Positions 1 through 5,637 of a DNA stretch of 12,480 nucleotides are shown one piece after another. The notes under the pieces were generated by a model. That model did no database searches. It was not told the DNA's origin and saw only the letters and a program-made list of their open reading frames with translations. Every line of letters starts with the position of its first letter. The first letter of the stretch is position 1. The DNA comes from Verrucomicrobiota bacterium (GTDB lineage Bacteria > Verrucomicrobiota > Verrucomicrobiia > Opitutales > Opitutaceae): assembly GCA_023430565.1 (NCBI GenBank), contig JAEZAD010000022.1:1-12480 (forward strand), given 5' to 3'. Position numbers and translations under genes: made by a program.

Positions 1-151
1 TTAGACACACCGATCGTGACGAGCGTCGAATCTGGCTGGTCAGTGCAAAACGTTCTTCAGCAGGAAATGCGGCGCTAAGGCGGAACAACTCCATCGCGGT
101 GCGATAGGCCTTTTGGTATACGATCAGTTCCTTCGCGGAATTAATTCTCAT
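1..151 (-). CDS. Four-helix-bundle protein (S23/IVP family), N-terminal part
   Basis: Reading leftward from the ATG at 151-149, fifty codons are open to the window edge. The visible protein starts MRINSAKELIVYQKAYR and runs to QIRRSSRSVCL. This matches the N-terminal pattern of the four-helix-bundle family found in intervening sequences of 23S rRNA genes and also as free-standing genes: a 'VYQKAY' helix 1, then a conserved 'LTSQIRRSS.SV' before the usual 'NIAEG'. The molecular role of free-standing members is not settled; many form pentameric bundles. A GGAAGA six bases before the ATG is a fair ribosome binding site. It sits at the end of a long heptamer repeat array that forms the whole upstream region. 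The C-terminal half lies outside the window, so integrity cannot be judged. Confidence 0.85.
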   Translation of the reverse strand, partial: MRINSAKELIVYQKAYRTAMELFRLSAAFPAEERFALTSQIRRSSRSVCL

Positions 152-156
152 GGCGT

Positions 157-250
157 GTCTTCCGACTTCCGTCCGCCGTCTGTCCTCTGCCCTCTGCCCT
201 CTGCCCTCTGCCTCTGCCTCTGCCCTCTGACCTCTGACCTCTGCCCTCTG
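157..250. repeat. Heptamer tandem repeat array (minus-strand unit GGCAGAG / GTCAGAG)
   Basis: On the plus strand the tract reads as repeated CTCTGCC and CTCTGAC units (about 184-250), with two shortened units in the middle. Read on the minus strand toward the four-helix-bundle gene, the clean units decay into GACAGAC, GGCGGAC, GGAAGTC and GGAAGAC. The period of 7 is kept, and the last unit coincides with the likely Shine-Dalgarno site. There are no unique spacers, so this is a microsatellite-like array and not a CRISPR. Confidence 0.85.
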
Positions 251-281
251 ATCTTCGCTCGCCGCCACGGCTTCGCCCCGT

Positions 282-298
282 CACGTCTGGTGGACGTG
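282..298. repeat. Small perfect inverted repeat CACGTC-N5-GACGTG
   Basis: Six-base arms at 282-287 and 293-298 enclose a five-base loop. It lies between the heptamer array and the 3' end of the regulator gene. It has no T-run, so a terminator is not supported. It could be a hairpin or a small binding site. Confidence 0.35.
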
Positions 299-326
299 CC
301 GAGGGCGAAAGCAGGCGTGCGAAGCC

Positions 327-344
327 CGCGCGGTTATCCGCGCG
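327..344 (-). terminator. GC-rich hairpin spanning the regulator stop codon
   Basis: Perfect seven-base arms CGCGCGG (327-333) and CCGCGCG (338-344) enclose a four-base loop that contains the TAA stop of the regulator gene. The stem can be lengthened by more G:C pairs with one bulged T. There is no U-tract after it on the minus strand, so it is at best a factor-assisted terminator or an mRNA 3'-end stabiliser. Confidence 0.3.
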
Positions 345-1050
345 TGGGCCCCAGAATTGTTTTCAAGATCGGCAGCAGCAGCCCCATCTGGCGGCGCCAG
401 TTCTCGAGCTTCTTCAACCGTTCCTGAGAAAACTTCTCGCCGGCGGGCGTCGGCGACGCCTTCGCGTGCTCGCGCAGCTGCTTGATCCGCACCGCCCCGC
501 CCTTCACCACCGGGTCCACCCGCTCCCGCAACACCCCCGCCACCAGCTTCCGCAACTGCAGCTCGGGCAGATACAGCTCGCGGCGATTCCCGCCGCGAGC
601 GGAGTTGGGAGATGGCAGATGGGAGATGGAGTTCTGAGGCTGGCTTTTCGTAGACGCTTCCTGCGCCACGCCGAGAGCCGGTTGGGATTTCGCGAGAGGC
701 TCCGGCTCGGATTCGGAGCGGTTCGTCCCCATCTGCCATCTCCCATCTCCCATCTCCGCGCGCGTGCCGCGCGCTTCGACCACCCGCACCGCGCCCAGCT
801 CTCGCAGGAAGCTCAACCCCTGGCTCGTCGAGCCGCGGCTGATATCCAGCGATTCCGCAATGTCCGTGAAGGTCAGCGGCTGCGGCGACGCAAACAGCAG
901 CCCGTAGATCTGCCCCACCGATCGCCCGAAACCGAAAACCTGGGCCAGGTCGCCGAAAAACTGCCCGCATTCATCCCGAAATGCCGGCGCGACATCGCGT
1001 TCGGCCAAAGCCGAGCCCGCTAACCGATCGATTGAAGCTGGAGCGCCCAT
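334..1050 (-). CDS. GbsR/MarR-type winged-helix regulator with in-frame insertion
   Basis: This is a 238-residue DNA-binding protein. Residues about 30-57 (FFGDLAQVFGFGRSVGQIYG) are the typical helix before the wing. Residues 58-92 (PLTFTDIAESLDISRGSTSQ onward) form the helix-turn-helix and recognition helix of GbsR-like MarR relatives. Residues 156-180 (RRELYLPELQLRKLVAG) resume the family pattern after the wing, and the C-terminus is helical and basic. Family members are usually about 180 residues and often govern osmolyte or other small-molecule genes; the effector here is unknown. About 55 residues (99-153, with MGDGRWQMG and a low-complexity Ser/Pro/Gln stretch) are foreign to the family and come from a repeat-bounded insertion. 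Removing them gives a normal length. The ATG at 1050 has GAGGGA seven bases upstream. Whether the protein still works with the insert is unknown. Confidence 0.85.
   Translation of the reverse strand: MGAPASIDRLAGSALAERDVAPAFRDECGQFFGDLAQVFGFGRSVGQIYGLLFASPQPLTFTDIAESLDISRGSTSQGLSFLRELGAVRVVEARGTRAEMGDGRWQMGTNRSESEPEPLAKSQPALGVAQEASTKSQPQNSISHLPSPNSARGGNRRELYLPELQLRKLVAGVLRERVDPVVKGGAVRIKQLREHAKASPTPAGEKFSQERLKKLENWRRQMGLLLPILKTILGPTRG
604..757. repeat. Inverted-repeat-bounded insertion inside the regulator gene
   Basis: A perfect 18-base inverted repeat lies at 606-623 (TGGGAGATGGCAGATGGG) and 728-745, with about 104 bases between. Each arm is itself made of heptamers of the type GAGATGG/CAGATGG; the right arm carries an extra CCCATCT unit that ends near 757. 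The element corresponds to residues about 99-153 of the regulator and keeps the reading frame. No clear target-site duplication was seen. It has no coding capacity of its own and resembles a small non-autonomous palindromic element. Confidence 0.8.
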
Positions 1051-1067
1051 CGGGGAATCCCTCAGTG

Positions 1068-1094
1068 GTTGTAGGGAATATCTCCGATGTTCAA
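1068..1094 (-). promoter_or_regulatory. Possible promoter of the regulator gene
   Basis: Read on the minus strand, TTGAAC (1094-1089) and TACAAC (1073-1068) are separated by 15 bases and lie 18-44 bases upstream of the ATG. Each box matches the sigma-70 consensus at four of six positions and the spacing is short, so this is weak. The -35 candidate overlaps the first TGTTCA/TGAACA dyad, which would fit repression by occlusion. Confidence 0.25.
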
Positions 1095-1107
1095 CGCGGA
1101 ATGAACA
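1088..1107. promoter_or_regulatory. Operator-like dyad 1: TGTTCA-N8-TGAACA
   Basis: Perfect six-base arms at 1088-1093 and 1102-1107 are separated by eight bases, 38-57 bases upstream of the regulator start. The arms and spacing are exactly repeated in a second dyad 65 bp further upstream, while the eight-base cores differ (ACGCGGAA versus CCGCCCAC). This is the pattern expected of a dimeric winged-helix protein site. Autoregulation by the adjacent GbsR-type protein is an inference. Confidence 0.65.
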
Positions 1108-1152
1108 GCCTTTTCCTAAGTGGCATGCCTCCAGCCAGCTGCGCGTGAAATC

Positions 1153-1172
1153 TGTTCACCGCCCACTGAACA
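1153..1172. promoter_or_regulatory. Operator-like dyad 2: TGTTCA-N8-TGAACA
   Basis: The arms at 1153-1158 and 1167-1172 are identical to those of the dyad at 1088-1107, with the same eight-base spacing. The centre-to-centre distance is 65 bp, about six helical turns, so the two dimers could sit on nearly the same DNA face and co-operate. No divergent gene follows on the plus strand, so both sites probably serve the regulator gene. Confidence 0.6.
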
Positions 1173-1297
1173 CGCTCCGCCTGTCCGCGCGCCCCATCTT
1201 TCTCTTCCTTTTTCTCCCCGCTCGATCACTGCCAGCCGCTGCCGGACGAGAACGAAAACGAAAACAAGAAGGAGCGAAGGCGGAGCCGCCTCGGTTC
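1173..1297. other. Non-coding stretch upstream of the repeat blocks
   Basis: No credible gene was found. It holds a pyrimidine-rich tract near 1198-1218, a period-6 purine-rich run (GAACGA/AAACGA/AAACAA units, 1250-1273) and a small inverted repeat AGGCGG-AG-CCGCCT (1278-1291). Open frames crossing it are low-complexity and match no protein family. Confidence 0.5.
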
Positions 1298-1364
1298 TAC
1301 GCGCTGTCGCGCTTCGTCAGCTTTTCAGGAGCTTTTCTTCCGTGTGATCCGTGTGTTCCGTGGG
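1298..1364. repeat. Repeat block A, copy 1 (67 bp)
   Basis: This is identical over 67 bases to 2333-2399 in the same orientation. It ends in a period-9 run (TTCCGTGTG, ATCCGTGTG, TTCCGTGGG). On the minus strand this reads as CCACGGAACACACGGAT-type sequence. Confidence 0.9.
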
Positions 1365-1386
1365 AAACTTGGTCAGGTTTCCGGCA

Positions 1387-1426
1387 GTTTCAGCGTGTCA
1401 GCATTTCAGCGTTCCAGCTTTTCAGG
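1387..1426. repeat. Octamer tandem array (NTTTCAGC), five units
   Basis: The units are GTTTCAGC, GTGTCAGC, ATTTCAGC, GTTCCAGC and TTTTCAGG. Further arrays of the same octamer lie at 1598-1629, 2178-2193 and 2431-2469, each next to a longer repeat block or at the edge of the repeat region. Confidence 0.85.
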
Positions 1427-1430
1427 AACG

Positions 1431-1521
1431 TCTCCGATCCCAAACCCCGCCCGCCAAACACGCCAAACGTCGCGAACGATCTTCCCTTTCGCGCCCCTTC
1501 GCGTGTTTCGCGGGCGACTCT
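1431..1521. repeat. Repeat block B, copy 1 (91 bp)
   Basis: It matches 2198-2289. The first 59 bases are identical; then there is one inserted T in the other copy and two substitutions. The internal texture is again short-period (CGCCAAACA-like and TTCGCGTGT-like 9-10-mers). It is followed by a 26-base block C (1554-1579) that recurs at 2314-2339 with one mismatch. Confidence 0.9.
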
Positions 1522-1597
1522 TTTCCAGGGCCGCACCTGCCGACGCGGCTATCTCCGCACTGTCGTGCTCCCTACGCGCATTCCGGCAGGTTTTTGG

Positions 1598-1629
1598 TTT
1601 TCAGCATTTCAGCGTGTCAGCTTTTCAGG
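1598..1629. repeat. Octamer tandem array, four units
   Basis: The units are TTTTCAGC, ATTTCAGC, GTGTCAGC and TTTTCAGG. The array runs directly into repeat block A copy 2, overlapping its first bases. Confidence 0.8.
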
Positions 1630-1664
1630 AGCTTTTCTTCCGTGTGCTCCGTGTGTTCCGTGGG
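1616..1664. repeat. Repeat block A, copy 2 (49 bp, one mismatch)
   Basis: It matches the last 49 bases of block A copies at 1298-1364 and 2333-2399, with a single A-to-C change at 1647. It lies just downstream of hicA and closes the left composite B-C-A. Confidence 0.9.
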
Positions 1665-1687
1665 CAACCTGCTCAGCTTACTCGCCC

Positions 1688-1882
1688 TCAACCCGTTTTC
1701 TCATCGGCTGGCACCAGCGATTTTAGGATCTTCTTCGCTAGAAATTCGTTGATCTCCCGGTGTCGGGGCACGGGCTCCGATCTCCCATTTTTCGGCTGAT
1801 GGAAGATATCGTGCTTCGCGCCGTGGCGCAGCAACGAGCAACCGGCCCGCTCCAGCTCGCCGACCAAGTCACGCCGCTTCAT
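1688..1882 (-). CDS. hicA: HicA-family mRNA interferase toxin
   Basis: This 64-residue protein is the toxin of a type II toxin-antitoxin pair. HicA proteins have a small double-stranded-RNA-binding-like fold and cleave mRNA. The family signature is clear: MKRRDLVGELERAGC, then LLRHGAKHDIFHQP, then SEPVPRHREINEFLAKKILK. His24 in the GAKHDIF motif is the expected catalytic histidine. The ATG overlaps the TGA of the upstream antitoxin gene (ATGA, 1882-1879), so translation is probably coupled, and the antitoxin is made first. The length is normal and no break is seen. Its 3' end lies 23 bases from repeat block A. Expression is expected to depend on the antitoxin promoter. Confidence 0.93.
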   Translation of the reverse strand: MKRRDLVGELERAGCSLLRHGAKHDIFHQPKNGRSEPVPRHREINEFLAKKILKSLVPADEKTG

Positions 1883-2070
1883 GCCACTTCCAACTCGGCA
1901 ACCTTGCGAATACCGGGGATGTCTTCGGCAGAAAACGTTTCGTGCAGATCAAGTAGATGCGCCTTCAAATCCTCCAAATCTTCCCCCTGCGTCCAATGGT
2001 CGGGATGCGAGTTGAGGTAGCCCAGATACTTCCCGTCGGACTCCTTCCAGTAAGTGAACGTCGCTTTCAT
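1879..2070 (-). CDS. hicB: HicB-family antitoxin (short type)
   Basis: This 63-residue partner of HicA should bind and block the toxin. The sequence MKATFTYWKESDGKYLGYLN, the PDHWTQGEDLEDLKAHLLDL helix and the ending IPGIRKVAELEVA fit the partly degraded RNase H-like fold of short HicB antitoxins. There is no C-terminal ribbon-helix-helix or Cro-like DNA-binding domain, as in other short members, so how the operon is repressed is not evident. The ATG at 2070 was chosen because the family begins at this MK..F.YW pattern. A TTG at 2094 in the same frame would add eight unrelated residues. No strong Shine-Dalgarno is visible before either start. Confidence 0.9.
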   Translation of the reverse strand: MKATFTYWKESDGKYLGYLNSHPDHWTQGEDLEDLKAHLLDLHETFSAEDIPGIRKVAELEVA

Positions 2071-2197
2071 GTGAGAAAAATTGCGGCACCCCAAACCATT
2101 GGCAAGTGAGCTCTTGGCCCGGCAGGCCGCGATGTCGCTGCGCTCTCTTCATCCCTCCTGTTCAAGCAGACATCAGTATTTCAGCGTTTCAGGAGCT
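2071..2197. other. Leader of hicBA and start of right repeat region
   Basis: No gene is supported. Upstream of hicB on the minus strand, TTGCCA lies 17 bases before an AT-rich AATTTT, a weak promoter possibility that would leave almost no leader. An AGGAGGG abuts an ATG at 2152, but that frame is out of register with hicB and overlaps it, so it was not called. A two-unit octamer repeat lies at 2178-2193. Confidence 0.4.
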
Positions 2198-2289
2198 TCT
2201 CCGATCCCAAACCCCGCCCGCCAAACACGCCAAACGTCGCGAACGATCTTCCCTTTTCGCGCTCCTTCGCGTGTTTCGCTGGCGACTCT
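2198..2289. repeat. Repeat block B, copy 2 (92 bp)
   Basis: Direct-orientation copy of 1431-1521, followed by block C copy 2 (2314-2339) and block A copy 3 (2333-2399, overlapping C slightly). The order B-C-A is therefore the same on both sides of hicBA. Confidence 0.9.
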
Positions 2290-2332
2290 CTCCGCGTTTC
2301 ATCGCAGACCATTTCCGCACTGTCGTGCTCCA

Positions 2333-2399
2333 TACGCGCTGTCGCGCTTCGTCAGCTTTTCAGGAGCTTTTCTTCCGTGTGATCCGTGTGTTCCGTGGG
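2333..2399. repeat. Repeat block A, copy 3 (67 bp)
   Basis: Identical over all 67 bases to 1298-1364. It closes the right composite B-C-A. Confidence 0.9.
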
Positions 2400-2430
2400 C
2401 ACTTCGCACCGCCTTCCCGGCCGCTCCCCT

Positions 2431-2469
2431 GTTTCAGCGTTTCAGCATCTCAGCATTTCAGCGTTTCCC
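2431..2469. repeat. Octamer tandem array, four units plus a partial one
   Basis: The units are GTTTCAGC, GTTTCAGC, ATCTCAGC, ATTTCAGC, then GTTTCCC. It is the last repeat before the KaiC-like gene, ending about 80 bases before its ATG, so it may lie in that gene's leader. Confidence 0.85.
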
Positions 2470-2548
2470 ACGCGCTCCGCCCCCCGCCCCCCAAAATTCC
2501 GCTTATCCCGCTTGGCATCGCATAAGGTCGCCGCGAGGTTCCGCCCCA

Positions 2549-4021
2549 ATGAATGCGTCCCCCCCGCGCTCGAAAACGGGCATTCCCGGACTCGACGATA
2601 TCCTCAACGGCGGCTTTCTTTCGAACCGCATCTACCTCGTCGAAGGCGACCCGGGCTCGGGCAAGACCACCCTCGCCGTGCAATACCTCCTCGAAGGCCG
2701 GAAAAACGGCGAGAAGGGCCTCTACCTCACCCTCTCGGAAACCAAGGAGGAACTAATCGCCGGCGCCGCCTCGCACGGCTGGTCGCTCGACGGCATTGAA
2801 ATCGTGGAACTCGTGCCGCGCGAAACCGACCTCAGCGCCGACGACAACCTCACGATGTTCAATCCTTCCGAGGTCGAGCTCAGCGAAACGACGCGAGCCG
2901 TGCTCGCCGCCGTCGAGCAGAACAAGCCCAGCCGCGTCGTGTTCGATTCGCTCTCGGAAATGCGACTGCTCGCGCAGAGCTCCCTCCGCTACCGGCGACA
3001 GATTCTCGCCCTGAAACAGTTCTTCATCGGCCGGCAATGCACCGTCCTCCTTCTCGACGACGGCACCAGCGAAGGCCCCGACCTGCAGTTGCAAAGCATC
3101 GCGCACGGCGTCGTGTCGCTCTCCCAGTCCGCCCCGAATTACGGCGCCGAGCGCCGCCGCCTGCGCGTCGTCAAATTCCGCGGGACCAAGTATCGCGGCG
3201 GCTATCACGATTTCTCCATCGCGCACGAGGGCCTCCAGGTGTTTCCCCGCCTGATCGCCGCGGAGCACCGGTCGGACTTCGATTTCGCGTTCATCGAAAG
3301 CGGCGTCCCGCGCCTCGACGCTCTTCTGGGCGGAGGCATCGATCGCGGCACGAGCACGCTTTTTCTGGGCCCCGCCGGCTCCGGCAAATCCACCGTCGCC
3401 ATCCAATACGCCGTCGCCGCCGCCAAACGCGGCGAACACGCCGCGGTGTTCGCGTTCGACGAAAGCGCGCGCACGCTCGTCAAACGCAGCGAAGCCCTCG
3501 GCCTCACCTTCACCGAAGGCACCGGCCCCGGCATGATCGCCCTCCGCCAGGTCGATCCCACCGAAATGTCGCCCGGCGAGTTCACCCACCTCGTCCGCAC
3601 GTCCGTCGAACGCGATCACGCGACCGTCGTCGTGATCGACAGCCTCAACGGCTACATGAACGCCATGCCCGAGGAACGCGACCTCATCGCGCAGCTCCAC
3701 GAAATGCTCACCTACCTCGGCTCCCAGGGCGTGAGCACGATCATGGTCGTCGCCCAACACGGGCTCCTCGGCCAGAATGTCGCCGCCCCCGTCGACACCA
3801 CCTATCTCGCGGACTCGGTCATCCTCTTCCGGTTTTTCGAAAACGCCGGGAAAGTGAGAAAGGCCGTCTCGGTGATCAAGAAGCGCAGCGGCTTTCACGA
3901 GGACACCATCCGGGAACTTTGCACCGGCGCGAACGGCATCCAGTTGAGCGAGCCGCTGGAAAACTTTCACGGCGTGCTCTCCGGCAACCCGCTCGCCATC
4001 CGATCGACTCCGCCAACGTGA
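2549..4021 (+). CDS. KaiC-like two-domain RecA/DnaB-type ATPase
   Basis: This 490-residue protein has two KaiC ATPase domains in tandem. Domain 1 has Walker A GDPGSGKTT (33-41), Glu64 in LTLSETKEEL and Walker B VVFDS with Asp133. Domain 2 has Walker A GPAGSGKST (274-282), Glu305 in FAFDES and Walker B VVVIDS with Asp364. The paired catalytic glutamates of clock KaiC are SE and DE here, so one Glu is kept in each domain. At the site matching Ser431/Thr432 of cyanobacterial KaiC I read Thr418/Tyr419 (VDTTYLADS), so the clock phosphorylation pair is not intact. No kaiA or kaiB is nearby; the next gene, five bases on, is a hybrid histidine kinase. That suggests a signalling role, not a circadian oscillator. 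The ATG follows a GAGG ten bases upstream; longer upstream frames only translate repeats. Confidence 0.92.
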   Translation: MNASPPRSKTGIPGLDDILNGGFLSNRIYLVEGDPGSGKTTLAVQYLLEGRKNGEKGLYLTLSETKEELIAGAASHGWSLDGIEIVELVPRETDLSADDNLTMFNPSEVELSETTRAVLAAVEQNKPSRVVFDSLSEMRLLAQSSLRYRRQILALKQFFIGRQCTVLLLDDGTSEGPDLQLQSIAHGVVSLSQSAPNYGAERRRLRVVKFRGTKYRGGYHDFSIAHEGLQVFPRLIAAEHRSDFDFAFIESGVPRLDALLGGGIDRGTSTLFLGPAGSGKSTVAIQYAVAAAKRGEHAAVFAFDESARTLVKRSEALGLTFTEGTGPGMIALRQVDPTEMSPGEFTHLVRTSVERDHATVVVIDSLNGYMNAMPEERDLIAQLHEMLTYLGSQGVSTIMVVAQHGLLGQNVAAPVDTTYLADSVILFRFFENAGKVRKAVSVIKKRSGFHEDTIRELCTGANGIQLSEPLENFHGVLSGNPLAIRSTPPT

Positions 4022-4026
4022 TCGCC

Positions 4027-5631
4027 ATGCCGGGACCCGACACGAGCGACGCCGAAGGCCGGGTGCTGTTGTTCGTCGCCACCAGGAAGGACGCCGAGGT
4101 CAGCGAGCGGCTGCTCGCGCACGCCGGCCTGCGTTGCACGGTCTGCGAATCGATCGCTCGCTTGATGGCCGAAATCGCCATCGGAGCCGCCGCCGTCCTC
4201 ACGACCGACCAGCTGATCGAGGGAAGCCGGGTCGACGAACTGCTGCAGGTGCTGGATCACCAGCCAGACTGGTCCGATCTGCCGTTCGTCATCCTGATGA
4301 GCGGCGGCGCGCACTCCGCACGGGCCACGCAGGTCCTCGCTCGCCTGACCAACGTCACGATCCTCGAACGGCCCGCCGGCATGCGCACCGTGCTCAGTTC
4401 CGTGCAGGCCGCCGTGCGCGGCCGGTTCCGCCAGTATCAGGCTCGCTCGCACCTCCGCGCGCTCCAGGCCGCCGAGGCCAGCGCCCGCCAGGCCGCGCAC
4501 GCCAAGGACGATTTTCTCGCCGCACTCTCGCACGAACTCCGCACGCCGCTCACGCCCGTCCTCCTGCTCGCCACCGAGGCCGCCGCGAATCCGAATTTGA
4601 GCCCGGACGTTCGCAAGGATTTCGAGGCCATCGCCCGCAACGTCGGCCTCGAAGCGCGCCTGATCGACGACCTGCTCGACCTGACCCGCATCACACGCGG
4701 CAAACTGAAGCTCGATAAAAAACCGGTCGACGTCATCCGCGTCCTGCGCGACGCCGTCGACATCGTGCAGAGCGATTTCGCCGCCAAGAAACTCGCGATC
4801 GCGACCGAGATCGAAGCCGCCGCCACGGTCGACGCCGACTCGACCCGCCTGCAGCAGGTCTTCTGGAACGTGTTGAAAAACGCCGCCAAGTTCACCCCGG
4901 AATCCGGCCGGATCGCGATTCGCGCCCGGCTCGCCCCCGACGATTCGCGGGTGGTGATCCAAATCTCGGATACGGGCATCGGCATGACTCCGGCCGAGCT
5001 CGCCGGCGCTTTCGACGCCTTCAGCCAGGGCAGCCACGCGGCCGGCGGTTCCGCGCATCAGTTCGGCGGCCTGGGCCTCGGCCTGGCCATTTCCCGATCC
5101 GTGATCGAGCTGCACGCCGGCTCCATCAAGGCCGACAGCGGCGGTCCCAACCAAGGCAGCACATTCGTGATCGAGCTGCCTCTCGCCGTCGGGCTCAACG
5201 GCGCCGCCGTCGAGGGAGATTCGACCCTCCGACCGGAAAGCTCCCCGCCGCCCGCCGGCGCCCCGCTCCGCGTCATGCTCGTGGAAGATCATGCGCCCAC
5301 CCGAAAGGTGCTCGAGCGTCTGATCCGCTCACGCCATCACCGGGTCGTCGCCGCGGGATCCGTCGCCGAGGCCCGCCTTCAGGCGGCGACGGGCGCGTTC
5401 GATCTTTTGATCACCGATATCGGGCTGCCCGACGGCAGCGGCTACGATTTGATGCAGGAACTGACGGCGAACCGCACCGTCCTCGCCGTCGCACTGACCG
5501 GTTACGGGATGGACGACGATGTCGAGCGCAGCAAAAAGACCGGCTTTTTCACCCACCTCACCAAGCCGCTGCGCGTGGCCGACCTCGACGCCATCCTGGC
5601 CGCGGCCGTCCAGGCCCGGGAGGTCGGCTGA
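4027..5631 (+). CDS. Hybrid histidine kinase with N-terminal receiver-like domain
   Basis: This 534-residue cytosolic kinase has no signal peptide or membrane helix. Residues about 8-130 look like a receiver fold (VLLFVATRKDAEVSERLL, DWSDLPFVILMSGG, TILERP) but without the usual acidic pocket, so a pseudo-receiver is likely. A short coiled segment (QYQARSHLRALQAAEASARQ) leads to the HisKA domain with His169 in SHELRTPLTP. The ATPase domain has an N box (NVLKNAAKFTP), G1 (DTGIGM) and G2 (GLGLGLAIS). The C-terminal receiver has phosphoacceptor Asp464 (LLITDIGLPDGSGYDL) and Lys513 (LTKPL). It follows the KaiC-like gene by five bases and is surely co-transcribed; a GTG at 4018 overlapping the previous stop is an alternative start. 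Phosphotransfer from His169 to Asp464 is expected; the final output is not visible. Confidence 0.93.
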   Translation: MPGPDTSDAEGRVLLFVATRKDAEVSERLLAHAGLRCTVCESIARLMAEIAIGAAAVLTTDQLIEGSRVDELLQVLDHQPDWSDLPFVILMSGGAHSARATQVLARLTNVTILERPAGMRTVLSSVQAAVRGRFRQYQARSHLRALQAAEASARQAAHAKDDFLAALSHELRTPLTPVLLLATEAAANPNLSPDVRKDFEAIARNVGLEARLIDDLLDLTRITRGKLKLDKKPVDVIRVLRDAVDIVQSDFAAKKLAIATEIEAAATVDADSTRLQQVFWNVLKNAAKFTPESGRIAIRARLAPDDSRVVIQISDTGIGMTPAELAGAFDAFSQGSHAAGGSAHQFGGLGLGLAISRSVIELHAGSIKADSGGPNQGSTFVIELPLAVGLNGAAVEGDSTLRPESSPPPAGAPLRVMLVEDHAPTRKVLERLIRSRHHRVVAAGSVAEARLQAATGAFDLLITDIGLPDGSGYDLMQELTANRTVLAVALTGYGMDDDVERSKKTGFFTHLTKPLRVADLDAILAAAVQAREVG

Positions 5632-5637
5632 CGCCGT

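Noticed and set aside
179..250. Possible CRISPR-like array
   Set aside because: The units are 7 bases with no spacers, so it is a tandem satellite.
466..1023. Plus-strand open frame opposite the regulator
   Set aside because: It is His/Arg/Leu-rich, lacks family features and reads through the repeat insertion.
1120..1799. Several overlapping plus-strand frames of 75-193 codons
   Set aside because: They are translations of the octamer and period-9 repeats (phrases such as VFRG and FQHFS recur), not genes.
2081..2548. N-terminal extension of the KaiC-like frame by 156 codons
   Set aside because: The extension is repeat-derived; KaiC homology begins right after the ATG at 2549, which has a ribosome binding site.
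2753..5292. Long minus-strand open frames opposite the KaiC-like and kinase genes
   Set aside because: Their composition is Gly/Ala/Asp-rich with no motifs; the plus-strand proteins have complete catalytic motifs.
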